From contig NZ_FOSK01000009.1 of the NCBI RefSeq assembly GCF_900114245.1, positions 124,001 through 188,000 of the forward strand: a stretch of 64,000 bases of DNA, in the 5' to 3' direction. The notes beneath the pieces are model-generated. The model saw only the letters and a list, made by a program, of their open reading frames with translations. It did not search any database and was not told the DNA's origin. Made by a program: the position numbers and the translations under genes. Position 1 is the first letter of the stretch; every line of letters starts with the position of its first letter. This DNA comes from Pseudovibrio ascidiaceicola. Its GTDB lineage: Bacteria; Pseudomonadota; Alphaproteobacteria; Rhizobiales; Stappiaceae. Shown piece by piece: positions 17,920-26,505 of the stretch.

Positions 17920-18942
17920 CTACCGTGATCCGTGTTGACACTTCCAAGTTGGTACTGTGTCATCCGGGTACTTTGAGGCTGAGTAGACGCCACGTGCGAT
18001 GGCACGGGAGACAGTTTGAGCTGCGTATGCGCCCAATTCCAACAGCTCGACCATCGGTTCCTGCATTTTTCGTTTGCCGGTAGAAATCACGAAGAGCAGA
18101 TCGCCGTCCATTGGTGTGTGTGCTGGCCAGAGGGCGCGGGCGTAGCCGTCGTGGGCGGCTGTGGCAATGCGTTTGGCTTCTGACTTGGTCAAGATCAGGT
18201 CAGTTGCGACAACACCGATGGTGGTGTTTGTGTTCGGGGATAAGTCGATTGTGCCGAGCGTGAACTTGGTTTGCACCGTGCGGTCCATGCCTGGCATTTC
18301 GGTTGGCCAGCCCAGTCCGCCAAATTCTTCGTGCTGTTCGCTTGGAGCTGCCCAGAAGTAGGGGGTGTCACCAATGGTGGTGCGGCCCAGTGCGTTGACG
18401 GCGATCAATGCGCCGACGGTGCCGCCGCGGGGGAGGGCGAGGGAGGCTGAGCCCAGTCCGCCTTTCAGATCAGCGGTGGTTGCTCCGAAGCCTGCGCCTG
18501 CGGTGCCGAGTTCGAATTCGTCGGCTGCATTGTCGACGGCCTCAATACCCATTTCGCGATAGATTGGATTTCTGCCCCACGATTTATCCCCTCCATTTAG
18601 AAGGTCGAATAGAATAGCTGTGGGGGTAATTGGAATGACAGCACTGCCAACACTGAAACCTTTGCCAAGCTCTGCCAGCCGAACCTGCGCACCGCTGCCT
18701 GCATCCAGGCCGAATGCAGAACCGCCTGACAAGACAAGCGCGTCAATGGCATTGACGGTTTGCTCCGGCTCCAGCAAGGCAACATCGCGTGTACCGGGAG
18801 CGCCGCCCATGATGGCGACTGAAGCGACGGCCTGCTCGTCGGGAATAAGAACGGTGACGCCTGACTTGGTCTTTTCGCAATGAGCATTGCCGACCTTCAA
18901 TCCCGGAACATCGGTGATCAGGTTGCGCGGTGTTGGGGACAT
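17920..18942 (-). CDS. P1 family peptidase (S58, DmpA/NylC-like)
   Basis: The 340-residue protein belongs to the Ntn-hydrolase-like family of DmpA aminopeptidases, beta-peptidyl aminopeptidases and nylon oligomer hydrolase NylC, which cleave themselves to expose a nucleophile. It has the N-terminal ITDVPGLKVGNAHCEKTKSG signature, the LSGGSAFGLDAGSG loop, and the autocleavage region NTNTTIGVVATD (about 237-248). There Asn239-Thr240 appears to take the nucleophile place. A Thr rather than Ser recalls NylC. It is preceded by a flavin reductase gene on the same strand. Substrate is unknown. Confidence 0.88.
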   Translation of the reverse strand: MSPTPRNLITDVPGLKVGNAHCEKTKSGVTVLIPDEQAVASVAIMGGAPGTRDVALLEPEQTVNAIDALVLSGGSAFGLDAGSGAQVRLAELGKGFSVGSAVIPITPTAILFDLLNGGDKSWGRNPIYREMGIEAVDNAADEFELGTAGAGFGATTADLKGGLGSASLALPRGGTVGALIAVNALGRTTIGDTPYFWAAPSEQHEEFGGLGWPTEMPGMDRTVQTKFTLGTIDLSPNTNTTIGVVATDLILTKSEAKRIATAAHDGYARALWPAHTPMDGDLLFVISTGKRKMQEPMVELLELGAYAAQTVSRAIARGVYSASKYPDDTVPTWKCQHGSR

Positions 18943-19030
18943 GGTGTTTCCCTAATTTATTATCAAAACGTACAGGAAGCGCCTTAGCGATGAAAAAATC
19001 GCAGGGACACTCTAACTAATTGTCTTTATG

Positions 19031-19076
19031 CATATCTTGGTTTGAAAATCTGTAGGCCCTTTCGGGCAAAGATATG
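19031..19076. other. Nested inverted repeat upstream of P1 peptidase gene
   Basis: CATATCTT (19031-19038) pairs with AAGATATG (19069-19076), enclosing a small GCCC-TTTC-GGGC hairpin. It lies between the flavin reductase stop and the peptidase start, both leftward. It could be a weak terminator or a regulator site; no T tract follows. Confidence 0.4.
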
Positions 19077-19132
19077 TCCGAGGTACCTGTTTTTAGTCGA
19101 ATCTATCCCGAAAACTGGAATAGGAAACACCC

Positions 19133-19657
19133 TTAGACTGAATGGTAATTTCGATCGAGGTAGATCAGAGCAGGTGCAAATTCACCCAGACGTGCAGCAA
19201 CCACTTCACCAAACAGAACCGAGTGTGTGCCGACTTCAGTTACTTCTTTGATATGGCAATCGAAACTGACGCGTGCACTTTCCAGAACAGGGCTTCCTGT
19301 TGCCAGAGTGCCCCAGCTTCCTTTTGCGAAGCGTTCTTCCATTGGCAGGTCGCCCTGACCAGCGAAGACGTTCGACAAGTCTGTATGGTCATGAATGAGT
19401 GTGTTGATACAGAAAACGCCGTTGTCTTTGACGATCTGGTTCACCTTTGCGCTGCGGTTGAGGCAGACAAGCAAGGTGGCTGGGTCGTCAGAGACGGAAC
19501 ACACAGATGAAACCGTTGCGCCAATGCGGCCTGCGGGGCCGGCACTGGCCAGCAAATGAACGGAAGCGCCTAAACGACTCATTGCCTCTCTAAATTCATG
19601 CGAGGCGAGACTTTTATTCGTATTTTCAGTTGGCGCCATGGTTAAAGCTGTCGTCAT
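19133..19657 (-). CDS. Flavin reductase family protein
   Basis: The 174-residue protein has the FMN-binding split-barrel of the HpaC/RutF flavin reductase family, which supplies reduced flavin to two-component monooxygenases. Motifs are FREAMSRLGASVHLLAS, GRIGATVSSVCSVSDDPATLLVCLN, and FCINTL. The chosen ATG at 19657 gives family length; the frame continues to a TTG at 19711 without a clear ribosome-binding site. No partner monooxygenase is adjacent; an FAD monooxygenase far away at 61-62 kb is of a different, single-component type. Confidence 0.88.
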   Translation of the reverse strand: MTTALTMAPTENTNKSLASHEFREAMSRLGASVHLLASAGPAGRIGATVSSVCSVSDDPATLLVCLNRSAKVNQIVKDNGVFCINTLIHDHTDLSNVFAGQGDLPMEERFAKGSWGTLATGSPVLESARVSFDCHIKEVTEVGTHSVLFGEVVAARLGEFAPALIYLDRNYHSV

Positions 19658-20297
19658 CCAGTTCGTTCCAAGATATTCCCACAGGTATGATCTGTGTTTC
19701 ACACTGTACAATATTCATTAGTACTTTTCAGTCGCCCAAAAACGACAGGTCTTTGAAATAGAGTAGTTATAGCCATTTGCTGAGAAAAGCTAGTTCTACT
19801 GCGAAAAACTGATTAATATACCAGAGGCTATATTCTATTTTCAGGTGCGCATTTTGCTGTTCCGGAATTTTCATTGAAAATTGAAGGCCCAACAAGGTCT
19901 TTACGTATAGGCAAATTGGAAATCTTCAAAAAATCCTGGGTACCATCTTGCAGTTTTTGTCTGGATATGGTCAGTATACATTAGCTGTGATATATTACAG
20001 AATAGGGAAGCGGCTTTCTACGGATGAGGAAAATTCACGTATGGGTTGTGGTGCTGTGATCTCAGAAGCTGCCCTAGTGGATTGTCGGGAGTAGGAATAA
20101 GTCCAGATTTTGGATTGTATGAAATAAAAATGCGCCTGACGCGTATAAAGAATAGGAAAATTCCAAAATACGGACTTATAAGTATGGGTAATATACTTAC
20201 AGGTCGGCTTACCATAAAATATTTGGGGTCTGAATTCGGAGGCATTCAGACTGGACAGCAACTAAAAGCTGATCTCATGCGGGGAACAAAATAAAAC
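19658..20297. other. 640-bp AT-rich gap before the liv operon
   Basis: This stretch separates the divergent flavin reductase and livH genes. It is clearly richer in A and T than its neighbours. It must contain the liv promoter. Short frames in it have no recognisable product or ribosome-binding site. I see no RNA gene or clear repeat. Confidence 0.5.
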
Positions 20298-21233
20298 ATG
20301 GATTACTTTCTCCAACAACTTATCAATGGTGTAACGCTTGGGTCCATTTATGGTCTCATCGCCATTGGCTATACAATGGTGTATGGCATTATCGGCATGA
20401 TTAACTTCGCCCATGGCGATATCTTCATGGTCGGATCTTTCGTTGCACTTATTCTAATTGTTGCACTTGGCATTACAGCCGCTACACCGGTGCTTCTTTT
20501 GATTTTGGCTCTGGCCCTCGTTCTTGTTGTGGCCATGGCTTTGACTGCTGTTTGGGGGTGGACAGTAGAGCGCATTGCTTATCGGCCTTTGCGCGGATCA
20601 TTCCGTCTTGCACCGCTGATTACTGCAATTGGTGCATCAATTGCTCTTCAGAACTTCGTGCAGGTTTCTCAAGGTGCCAAGAACAAGCCATTGCAACCTC
20701 TCTTCTCCGGCAGCTTTCAGCTGACTGATGGTGGTGCAGATGGTTCTGGCTTTATCGTAAACCTGTCTTACATCCAGATCCTGATTGTTGTGACGACAGT
20801 CATTTTGATGGGTGGCTTTACTTATCTCATCAACAACACCAATCTGGGCCGCTCTCAGCGTGCTTGTGAGCAGGACCGGAAGATGGCGTCCTTGCTGGGT
20901 GTGAATGTTGACCGCACAATCTCTCTTACCTTTGTGATGGGTGCGTCTCTGGCTTCAGTCGCGGGTCTTATGTTCCTGCTGTATTACGGTGTGGTAGATT
21001 TTTACATCGGCTTCCTGGCTGGTGTGAAGGCCTTTACCGCTGCGGTTCTGGGAGGAATCGGATCGCTGCCGGGTGCAATGCTGGGTGGATTGCTGATCGG
21101 GCTCATCGAGACGTTCTGGTCTGGCTACTTCTCCGTTGAATACAAAGATGTTGCCGCGTTTTCGATCCTGGCGATTGTTCTGATCTTTATGCCGGAAGGA
21201 CTTCTCGGCCAACCTGAGGTGGAGAAGGTCTGA
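20298..21233 (+). CDS. livH: Branched-chain amino acid ABC transporter permease LivH
   Basis: LivH is one of two inner-membrane permeases of the high-affinity leucine/isoleucine/valine importer. The 311-residue protein has the typical start LQQLINGVTLGSIYGLIAIGYTMVYGIIGMINFAHGD and about eight hydrophobic segments. The cytoplasmic coupling loop lies near CEQDRKMASLLGVNVD. The C-terminal VKAFTAAVLGGIGSLPGAMLGG motif is also present. A GGGGAAC site precedes the ATG. It overlaps livM by one base (TGATG), so translation is coupled. It opens the operon livHMGF-DUF6867. Confidence 0.96.
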   Translation: MDYFLQQLINGVTLGSIYGLIAIGYTMVYGIIGMINFAHGDIFMVGSFVALILIVALGITAATPVLLLILALALVLVVAMALTAVWGWTVERIAYRPLRGSFRLAPLITAIGASIALQNFVQVSQGAKNKPLQPLFSGSFQLTDGGADGSGFIVNLSYIQILIVVTTVILMGGFTYLINNTNLGRSQRACEQDRKMASLLGVNVDRTISLTFVMGASLASVAGLMFLLYYGVVDFYIGFLAGVKAFTAAVLGGIGSLPGAMLGGLLIGLIETFWSGYFSVEYKDVAAFSILAIVLIFMPEGLLGQPEVEKV

Positions 21234-22567
21234 TGCAAGCAAGACAAAAAGACAGCTTGCTTGTTGCAAGTGTAAAAGACAGTTTGGGTGCTGCGGTTAT
21301 TACGTTCGCCCTTGCCTGTGTCATGGTTGGTTTGCGCGTTGATGTGGCGTCTGGCCGTGGTGCGGAGCTGTTTCTGGAACATCGCTGGTTAGCGGTTGCA
21401 GTTGCAGTGCTCATTGTGTTCGCTGGCCGCCTCGCCATGAACATTTTCTTCTGGAAACGGGAAGACCCGCCATCTCTTAACCTCTCTGGCCTAATGCCAA
21501 AGGGCGGATTGGGAGCCAACTCCTCTAACATAATCAAATACGGCCTGCTCGGTTTGGCTGTTGTGCTTCCGTTTGTGCTGATGTTCTGGCTTGGTGCCCG
21601 TGGGTCCCGTCAATATATCGACCTTGCTATTCTGGTGCTGACCTACGTGATGTTGGGCTGGGGCCTGAACATTGTGGTTGGTCTGGCTGGATTGCTGGAT
21701 CTGGGCTATGTGGCGTTTTATGCGGTTGGAGCTTACTCCTATGCATTGCTCGCACATTACTTCGGTTTCTCCTTCTGGCTCTGCCTGCCGCTTGCCGGTA
21801 TTTTGGCCGCGTTCTGGGGTATCATTCTCGGTTTCCCGGTTCTGAGGCTTCGAGGAGATTATCTTGCCATTGTGACGCTTGCGTTTGGTGAGATTATTCG
21901 TGTTGTGCTGTTGAACTGGTATCAGTTTACAGGCGGACCTGACGGTCTTTCCGGCATTCCACGCCCAAGCTTCTTCGGGTTGGAATTCTCCCGTGGGGAA
22001 GGTGGTTTTGCCAGCTTCTTTGGGCTGGATTACAGCAGTATTCACCGCATCATCTTCCTGTATTACCTCATCTTCGCGATGGCATTGTTCACGAACTTTG
22101 TGACTATGCGCTTGCGCCGGATGCCGATTGGTCGTGCATGGGAAGCTTTGCGTGAAGACGAGATTGCCTGCCGGGCGCTGGGTATCAACACAACAAACAC
22201 CAAATTGACGGCCTTTGCTCTTGGTGCGATGTTCGCCGGCTTTGCAGGGTCCTTCTTTGCAACGCGTCAGGGCTTCATCTCTCCTGAGAGTTTCACCTTC
22301 CTTGAATCCGCGATCATTCTAGCGATTGTGGTTTTGGGTGGTCTTGGCTCGCAGATTGGTGTGGTGATTGCAGCGATTGTGATGATTGGTGGCTTTGAGT
22401 TCTTCCGTGAGTTTGAAGAGTACCGCATGCTGGTCTTCGGTATGATCATGGTGGTGATCATGGTTTGGAAACCGCGTGGATTGATCTCAAGCAGAACGCC
22501 AAGTGTGGCACTTTCCAAAAACGCTAAGGGCATCTCTGCTGATCTCGTTCAGGAGGGCCACGGATGA
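21233..22567 (+). CDS. livM: Branched-chain amino acid ABC transporter permease LivM
   Basis: The second permease of the Liv importer has 444 residues, longer than a minimal LivM because of an N-terminal region with extra hydrophobic segments (about 15-75), as in E. coli LivM. The core carries MLGWGLNIVVGLAGLLDLGYVAFYAVGAY, the coupling loop WEALREDEIACRALGINT and the terminal VVLGGLGSQIGVVIAA. It overlaps livH by one base and livG by four (ATGA), so the operon is translated as a coupled set. Confidence 0.95.
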   Translation: MQARQKDSLLVASVKDSLGAAVITFALACVMVGLRVDVASGRGAELFLEHRWLAVAVAVLIVFAGRLAMNIFFWKREDPPSLNLSGLMPKGGLGANSSNIIKYGLLGLAVVLPFVLMFWLGARGSRQYIDLAILVLTYVMLGWGLNIVVGLAGLLDLGYVAFYAVGAYSYALLAHYFGFSFWLCLPLAGILAAFWGIILGFPVLRLRGDYLAIVTLAFGEIIRVVLLNWYQFTGGPDGLSGIPRPSFFGLEFSRGEGGFASFFGLDYSSIHRIIFLYYLIFAMALFTNFVTMRLRRMPIGRAWEALREDEIACRALGINTTNTKLTAFALGAMFAGFAGSFFATRQGFISPESFTFLESAIILAIVVLGGLGSQIGVVIAAIVMIGGFEFFREFEEYRMLVFGMIMVVIMVWKPRGLISSRTPSVALSKNAKGISADLVQEGHG

Positions 22568-23412
22568 GCACCTGGGACAACAACCCTGTTCTGAAGGTTG
22601 AGCACCTGACCATGCGCTTCGGCGGATTGACGGCGATCAACGACCTGAGCTTCAACATTGGGCGTGGTGACATTACTGCGCTGATCGGGCCGAACGGTGC
22701 GGGTAAAACCACAGTGTTTAACTGCATCACCGGTTTTTATAAGCCGACTGAAGGCCGTCTTGTCATGAACCGTTCCAATGGTGAAAAGCACCTTTTGGAG
22801 CGGATGGCAGACTTCAAGATTACGGCGGACGCGAAAGTTGCCCGCACGTTCCAGAACATCCGTCTGTTTGGCGGTATGACCATTCTGGAAAACCTGATGG
22901 TGGCACAGCACAACCCGCTGATGGTTGCTTCCAACTGGACCGTTGGTGGTCTGCTGGGGCTGGGTGGTTACAAAAAGTCCAATGTGGATGCGATTGAAAC
23001 CGCCAAGTACTGGCTGGAGCGCATTGATCTGATTGATCGTGCGGATGCGCCTGCGGCTGACCTTTCTTACGGCGATCAGCGCCGTTTGGAAATTGCCCGT
23101 GCCATGTGTACCGGACCTGAACTTCTTTGTCTGGACGAACCAGCTGCTGGTTTGAACCCGAAGGAAAGTCTGGAGCTGAACAATCTGCTTCAATACATCC
23201 GCAAAGAGCATGACACCTCGGTTGTTCTGATCGAGCACGACATGTCTGTTGTTATGGAAATCTCTGACCACGTTGTGGTGCTGGATTACGGCGTGAAGAT
23301 TTCTGATGGCACTCCTGAGTTCGTCAAGAACGATCCGCATGTGATCGCGGCTTACCTGGGTGTTGAGGATGATGAAGTAGATCAGGTTGAAGAGGAGGTG
23401 GGCATAGTATGA
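22564..23412 (+). CDS. livG: Branched-chain amino acid ABC transporter ATPase LivG
   Basis: LivG is one of two ATPases that drive the Liv importer. In 282 residues I see the Walker A GPNGAGKTT (about 42-50), the Q-loop ARTFQNIRLFGGMTILENL, the signature LSYGDQRRLEIARAM and Walker B LLCLDEPAAGLNP. The C-terminal EHDMSVVMEISDHVVVLDYG is typical. Compared with short family members there is an insert after Walker A (about 68-90). The stop overlaps the livF start by four bases. Confidence 0.96.
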   Translation: MSTWDNNPVLKVEHLTMRFGGLTAINDLSFNIGRGDITALIGPNGAGKTTVFNCITGFYKPTEGRLVMNRSNGEKHLLERMADFKITADAKVARTFQNIRLFGGMTILENLMVAQHNPLMVASNWTVGGLLGLGGYKKSNVDAIETAKYWLERIDLIDRADAPAADLSYGDQRRLEIARAMCTGPELLCLDEPAAGLNPKESLELNNLLQYIRKEHDTSVVLIEHDMSVVMEISDHVVVLDYGVKISDGTPEFVKNDPHVIAAYLGVEDDEVDQVEEEVGIV

Positions 23413-24140
23413 GCGCTCAACAACCACTCCTGAGCATTCGCGGCGTTCAAACCTTCTACGGTAAGATTCAGGCACTGCATGGTGTTGATCTTGATGTGTA
23501 TGAAGGTGAGATCGTGACGTTGATCGGAGCGAACGGTGCGGGGAAATCGACCCTGATGATGACCGTTTGCGGTACGCCGCAGGCTCGTAACGGGTCTGTG
23601 ACGTATTGCGGTGAGGATATCACCTACAAGCCGACCTATGAGATTATGCGAACCGGTATCGCTCAGTCACCAGAAGGTCGTCGTATCTTCCCACGCATGA
23701 CGGTTTTAGAGAACCTGATGATGGGCGGTATGGTTGCCGGTAATGAGCACTTTGAGGAAGACCTGCGCCGTGCGTTTGAGCTGTTTCCGCGTTTGAAAGA
23801 ACGTCAGCAGCAGCGCGGTGGGACGTTGTCGGGTGGTGAGCAGCAGATGCTCGCGATTGCCCGTGCCTTGATGAGCCGTCCGCGTCTTTTGTTGCTGGAT
23901 GAACCGTCTCTGGGTCTGGCTCCGATTATCGTGGCGCAGATTTTTGATGCGATCCGTGAACTGAACCGGACCGATGGTCTGACCGTGTTCCTTGTTGAGC
24001 AGAATGCGTATCACGCGTTGAAGCTGGCTCACCGGGGCTACGTGATGGTCAACGGTACAATCACCATGACCGGCACTGGTAAGGAGCTTTTGTCTCGTGA
24101 AGAGGTGAAGGCAGCTTATCTTGAAGGCGGCGCGCACTAA
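23409..24140 (+). CDS. livF: Branched-chain amino acid ABC transporter ATPase LivF
   Basis: LivF is the partner ATPase of LivG. The 243-residue protein contains Walker A GANGAGKST, the Q-loop SPEGRRIFPRMTVLENLMMG, signature LSGGEQQMLAIARALMSRP and Walker B LLLLDEPSLGLAP, followed by the H-loop FLVEQN. Length and motif spacing are normal. It is translationally coupled to livG through an ATGA overlap and followed 12 bp later by a small membrane protein gene. Confidence 0.96.
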   Translation: MSAQQPLLSIRGVQTFYGKIQALHGVDLDVYEGEIVTLIGANGAGKSTLMMTVCGTPQARNGSVTYCGEDITYKPTYEIMRTGIAQSPEGRRIFPRMTVLENLMMGGMVAGNEHFEEDLRRAFELFPRLKERQQQRGGTLSGGEQQMLAIARALMSRPRLLLLDEPSLGLAPIIVAQIFDAIRELNRTDGLTVFLVEQNAYHALKLAHRGYVMVNGTITMTGTGKELLSREEVKAAYLEGGAH

Positions 24141-24152
24141 GGAGGCGAAGAG

Positions 24153-24512
24153 ATGGGTATTCTTTATGGCAGCTCGATGCCTGCCTTTATTATGCTGGTT
24201 GTTGTGCTGGGCGGCTTGGCTGCTGCTGCAACGGGGCGCTCTATTGCGACCACGTGGCGGCCTTTGCCGATCCTGTTCTGGTTCATCTTCCTGTTGTCTT
24301 TGGCCATGCGGTTTCTGTCGTTTGCGCTGTTTGAAGAGCCTCTGCTTTCCATTCAGTACTGGCTGGTGGACTACGCTATCCTCCTCGGCATTGCGCTGGC
24401 GAGTTATCGTATGACGCGCACCACCCAGATGGTGACACAGTATAGCTGGCTTTACGACAAAACAGGCCCGTTTGGCTGGAAGCTGAAACCTGGTCAGCAA
24501 GATAATTACTAA
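24153..24512 (+). CDS. DUF6867 small membrane protein in liv operon
   Basis: The 119-residue protein has three hydrophobic segments (about 9-29, 38-60 and 68-86). A conserved-looking C-terminal tail contains YRMTRTTQMVTQYSWLYDK. It matches the DUF6867 family as found at the end of liv operons in alphaproteobacteria. An AAGGAGG site overlaps the region just after livF, so it is surely co-transcribed. The role is unknown; an accessory or regulatory subunit of the importer is inference from position alone. Confidence 0.75.
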   Translation: MGILYGSSMPAFIMLVVVLGGLAAAATGRSIATTWRPLPILFWFIFLLSLAMRFLSFALFEEPLLSIQYWLVDYAILLGIALASYRMTRTTQMVTQYSWLYDKTGPFGWKLKPGQQDNY

Positions 24513-24624
24513 TTCGCAAAATTACTTAGATAATTGTTGCGCATTCGGTCAGTTCTGGGTCACACTGGTGACTGGCTAGGCATCCAGATGATGAGTACGG
24601 AGAGGTCTCATTGTCGGAAGCATT

Positions 24625-24649
24625 GAGCAGGCGAGGGGTTTGCCTGCTC
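24625..24649 (+). promoter_or_regulatory. Leader hairpin upstream of the Liv binding-protein gene
   Basis: A perfect 8-bp stem GAGCAGGC/GCCTGCTC with a 9-base loop lies 69 bp before the binding-protein start. No T tract follows. It could stabilise the transcript of an abundantly made binding protein or mark processing between it and livHMGF. Confidence 0.45.
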
Positions 24650-24717
24650 TGGTGGGAGATAGTGATGTTTCCCGCTCAATTTTAATTGAGAAATGCACCT
24701 GACTCGGGGAGTTTTTT

Positions 24718-25818
24718 ATGAAAAAGTATCTTTTGGCAAGCGTTGCCGGTGTTGCTGCTATGGCAATGTCTGGCGCGGCTATGGCTGAAATCGTTATTGC
24801 TACTGCAGGCCCAATGACTGGCCAGTACGCATCGTTTGGTGCGCAGATGAAAGCTGGTGCTGAACAGGCTGTTGCTGACATCAACGCTGCTGGCGGTGTG
24901 AACGGCGAGATGCTTGTTTTGGAAGTTGGCGATGATGCATGTGACCCTAAGCAGGCTGTTGCTGTTGCTAACCAGATGGTTGGTAAGAACGTAGCCTTCA
25001 TGGCTGGTCACTTCTGCTCCGGTTCTTCCATCCCAGCTTCTCAGGTTTATGCTGAAGAGGGTATCATCCAGATCACTCCAGCATCCACCAACCCGAAGTA
25101 CACTGACGAGCGTCCAGGACCTGGTACGTACCGCGTGTGTGGTCGTGATGACCAGCAGGGTAAAGTTGCCGGCACAACGCTTGCGACTGAGTTTGGCGGC
25201 AAGAACATTGCTGTGATCCACGACAAGACCGCTTACGGCAAAGGTCTTGCTGATGCGACTAAGGCTGTGATGAACGCTGCTGGCAAGCAGGAAGCTCTTT
25301 ATGAGGCTTACACCGCTGGTGAAAAAGATTACACCGCGCTGGTTTCCAAGCTGAAGTCAGAAAAAGTCGACGTTCTTTACGTTGGTGGTTACCACACTGA
25401 AGCTGGTCTGATGAAGCGTCAGATGGTTGATCAGGGCATGGACACCATTCTGGTTTCCGGTGATGCTCTTGTGACTGATGAGTACTGGTCCATCACTGGT
25501 CCTGCTGGTGCTGGCACTTTGATGACCTTCCCACCGGATCCACGTAACAACGCTGAAGCTGCTGCTGTTGTGGCTGCTCTTGAAGCTGCTGGCAAAACCA
25601 CTGAAGGTTACGCTCTTTACACCTATGCTGCGATCCAGACATGGGCGAAAGCTGCGGCTGAAGCTGGTTCTACCGACTACGATGCAGTTGTAGAGAAGCT
25701 GAATGCTGGCAAGTTCGACACCGTTCTTGGTGAGCTGTCCTTCAACGAGAAGGGCGATGTGTCTCTGCCAGGTTACGTTTGGTACGAGTGGAAAGACGGT
25801 TCCTACGGTTACCGCTAA
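24718..25818 (+). CDS. Branched-chain amino acid ABC transporter substrate-binding protein
   Basis: This periplasmic receptor (LivJ/LivK type, type I solute-binding fold) feeds leucine-like amino acids to LivHMGF. The 366-residue precursor has a signal peptide ending AMA (cleavage after about residue 23). The mature start EIVIATAGPMTGQYASFG and the GDDACDPKQAV...HFCSGSS segment, with a likely disulfide pair, are typical. A strong GGGGAG site precedes the ATG. It lies 205 bp after the DUF6867 gene and ends in its own terminator, so it may be made separately and in excess. Confidence 0.95.
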   Translation: MKKYLLASVAGVAAMAMSGAAMAEIVIATAGPMTGQYASFGAQMKAGAEQAVADINAAGGVNGEMLVLEVGDDACDPKQAVAVANQMVGKNVAFMAGHFCSGSSIPASQVYAEEGIIQITPASTNPKYTDERPGPGTYRVCGRDDQQGKVAGTTLATEFGGKNIAVIHDKTAYGKGLADATKAVMNAAGKQEALYEAYTAGEKDYTALVSKLKSEKVDVLYVGGYHTEAGLMKRQMVDQGMDTILVSGDALVTDEYWSITGPAGAGTLMTFPPDPRNNAEAAAVVAALEAAGKTTEGYALYTYAAIQTWAKAAAEAGSTDYDAVVEKLNAGKFDTVLGELSFNEKGDVSLPGYVWYEWKDGSYGYR

Positions 25819-25850
25819 GATTTAAAGCCTGAGTTCATTCAGGTTTTGTG

Positions 25851-25886
25851 AGGGTTCCGGGGCGATGCTCCGGGACCCTTTTTTGT
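25851..25886 (+). terminator. Intrinsic terminator after substrate-binding protein
   Basis: AGGGTTCCGG (25851-25860) pairs with CCGGGACCCT (25870-25879) with one G-T pair and is followed by six T residues. Confidence 0.9.
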
Positions 25887-26013
25887 TGGAGTTTAGGGAG
25901 GTTGGAAGAGCCCTATTAAGGTTGAATACGCTCCATTATCAAAATACCGTTTTGGCTACGTCGGGCTTAAGGTTCCGCGGGTACACTGACGTCTTCTTTA
26001 TTGAAGGTGCCCA

Positions 26014-26499
26014 ATGATCATTCGATATTTGGTGTTGATTGCATTTCTTTGTTCTTCCGGCGCTGCTGTTGCGCAGGGGCCTAACACGCCGCGACCTGAA
26101 GAAATCAAGGCGTTTCATGAGTGCCTGCGAAAAGGGGGGCTTGTGTTCAACGACAGAGTTCAGTGCATTGGAAAGGTCTTTGAAACTTGCGCCATGAAGT
26201 TGCAGGACCAGACCAGCATGGGTATGCGAGAATGCTATTCGCGGGAAACTGCCCTTTGGGAAAAGATGATTTTGAACTCTGAGAAGGAGTTGAGGCGGAA
26301 TGAGAATAAGCCGACCAAGACCATGCTTTCTGAAGCAGCCCGGAACTGGAAGGCCTTTCGCAACAACACCTGCAATATTCCGTATGCCATGAACCCTAAG
26401 GGAACGCTTGCTCCCGTTCTGGGTATGGAATGCTTCAACCGGATAACGGCGCTTTGGGCGCTGCAGCTTTCTGAATTTGCGACACCATTAGGGAACTAG
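26014..26499 (+). CDS. LprI/DUF1311 family exported protein, possible lysozyme inhibitor
   Basis: The 161-residue precursor has a signal peptide ending AVA before Gln21. The mature part has paired cysteines and the DUF1311-like core GMRECYSRETALWEKMLN-like segment (here around 75-90) followed by ARNWKAFRNNTCNIPY and a C-terminal CFNRITALWALQL. The family includes LprI of Mycobacterium, which inhibits lysozyme, and E. coli YmgD-like periplasmic proteins. It is the first of four exported proteins in a row; the next begins 6 bp downstream. Function as an inhibitor here is by family only. Confidence 0.72.
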   Translation: MIIRYLVLIAFLCSSGAAVAQGPNTPRPEEIKAFHECLRKGGLVFNDRVQCIGKVFETCAMKLQDQTSMGMRECYSRETALWEKMILNSEKELRRNENKPTKTMLSEAARNWKAFRNNTCNIPYAMNPKGTLAPVLGMECFNRITALWALQLSEFATPLGN

Positions 26500-26505
26500 G
26501 ACCAT

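Noticed and set aside
20046-20294. Possible small gene or leader peptide before livH
   Set aside because: No ribosome-binding site, no run of regulatory codons and no recognisable sequence.
22549-23475. Leftward open frame opposite livG
   Set aside because: It mirrors a complete ABC ATPase with all motifs.
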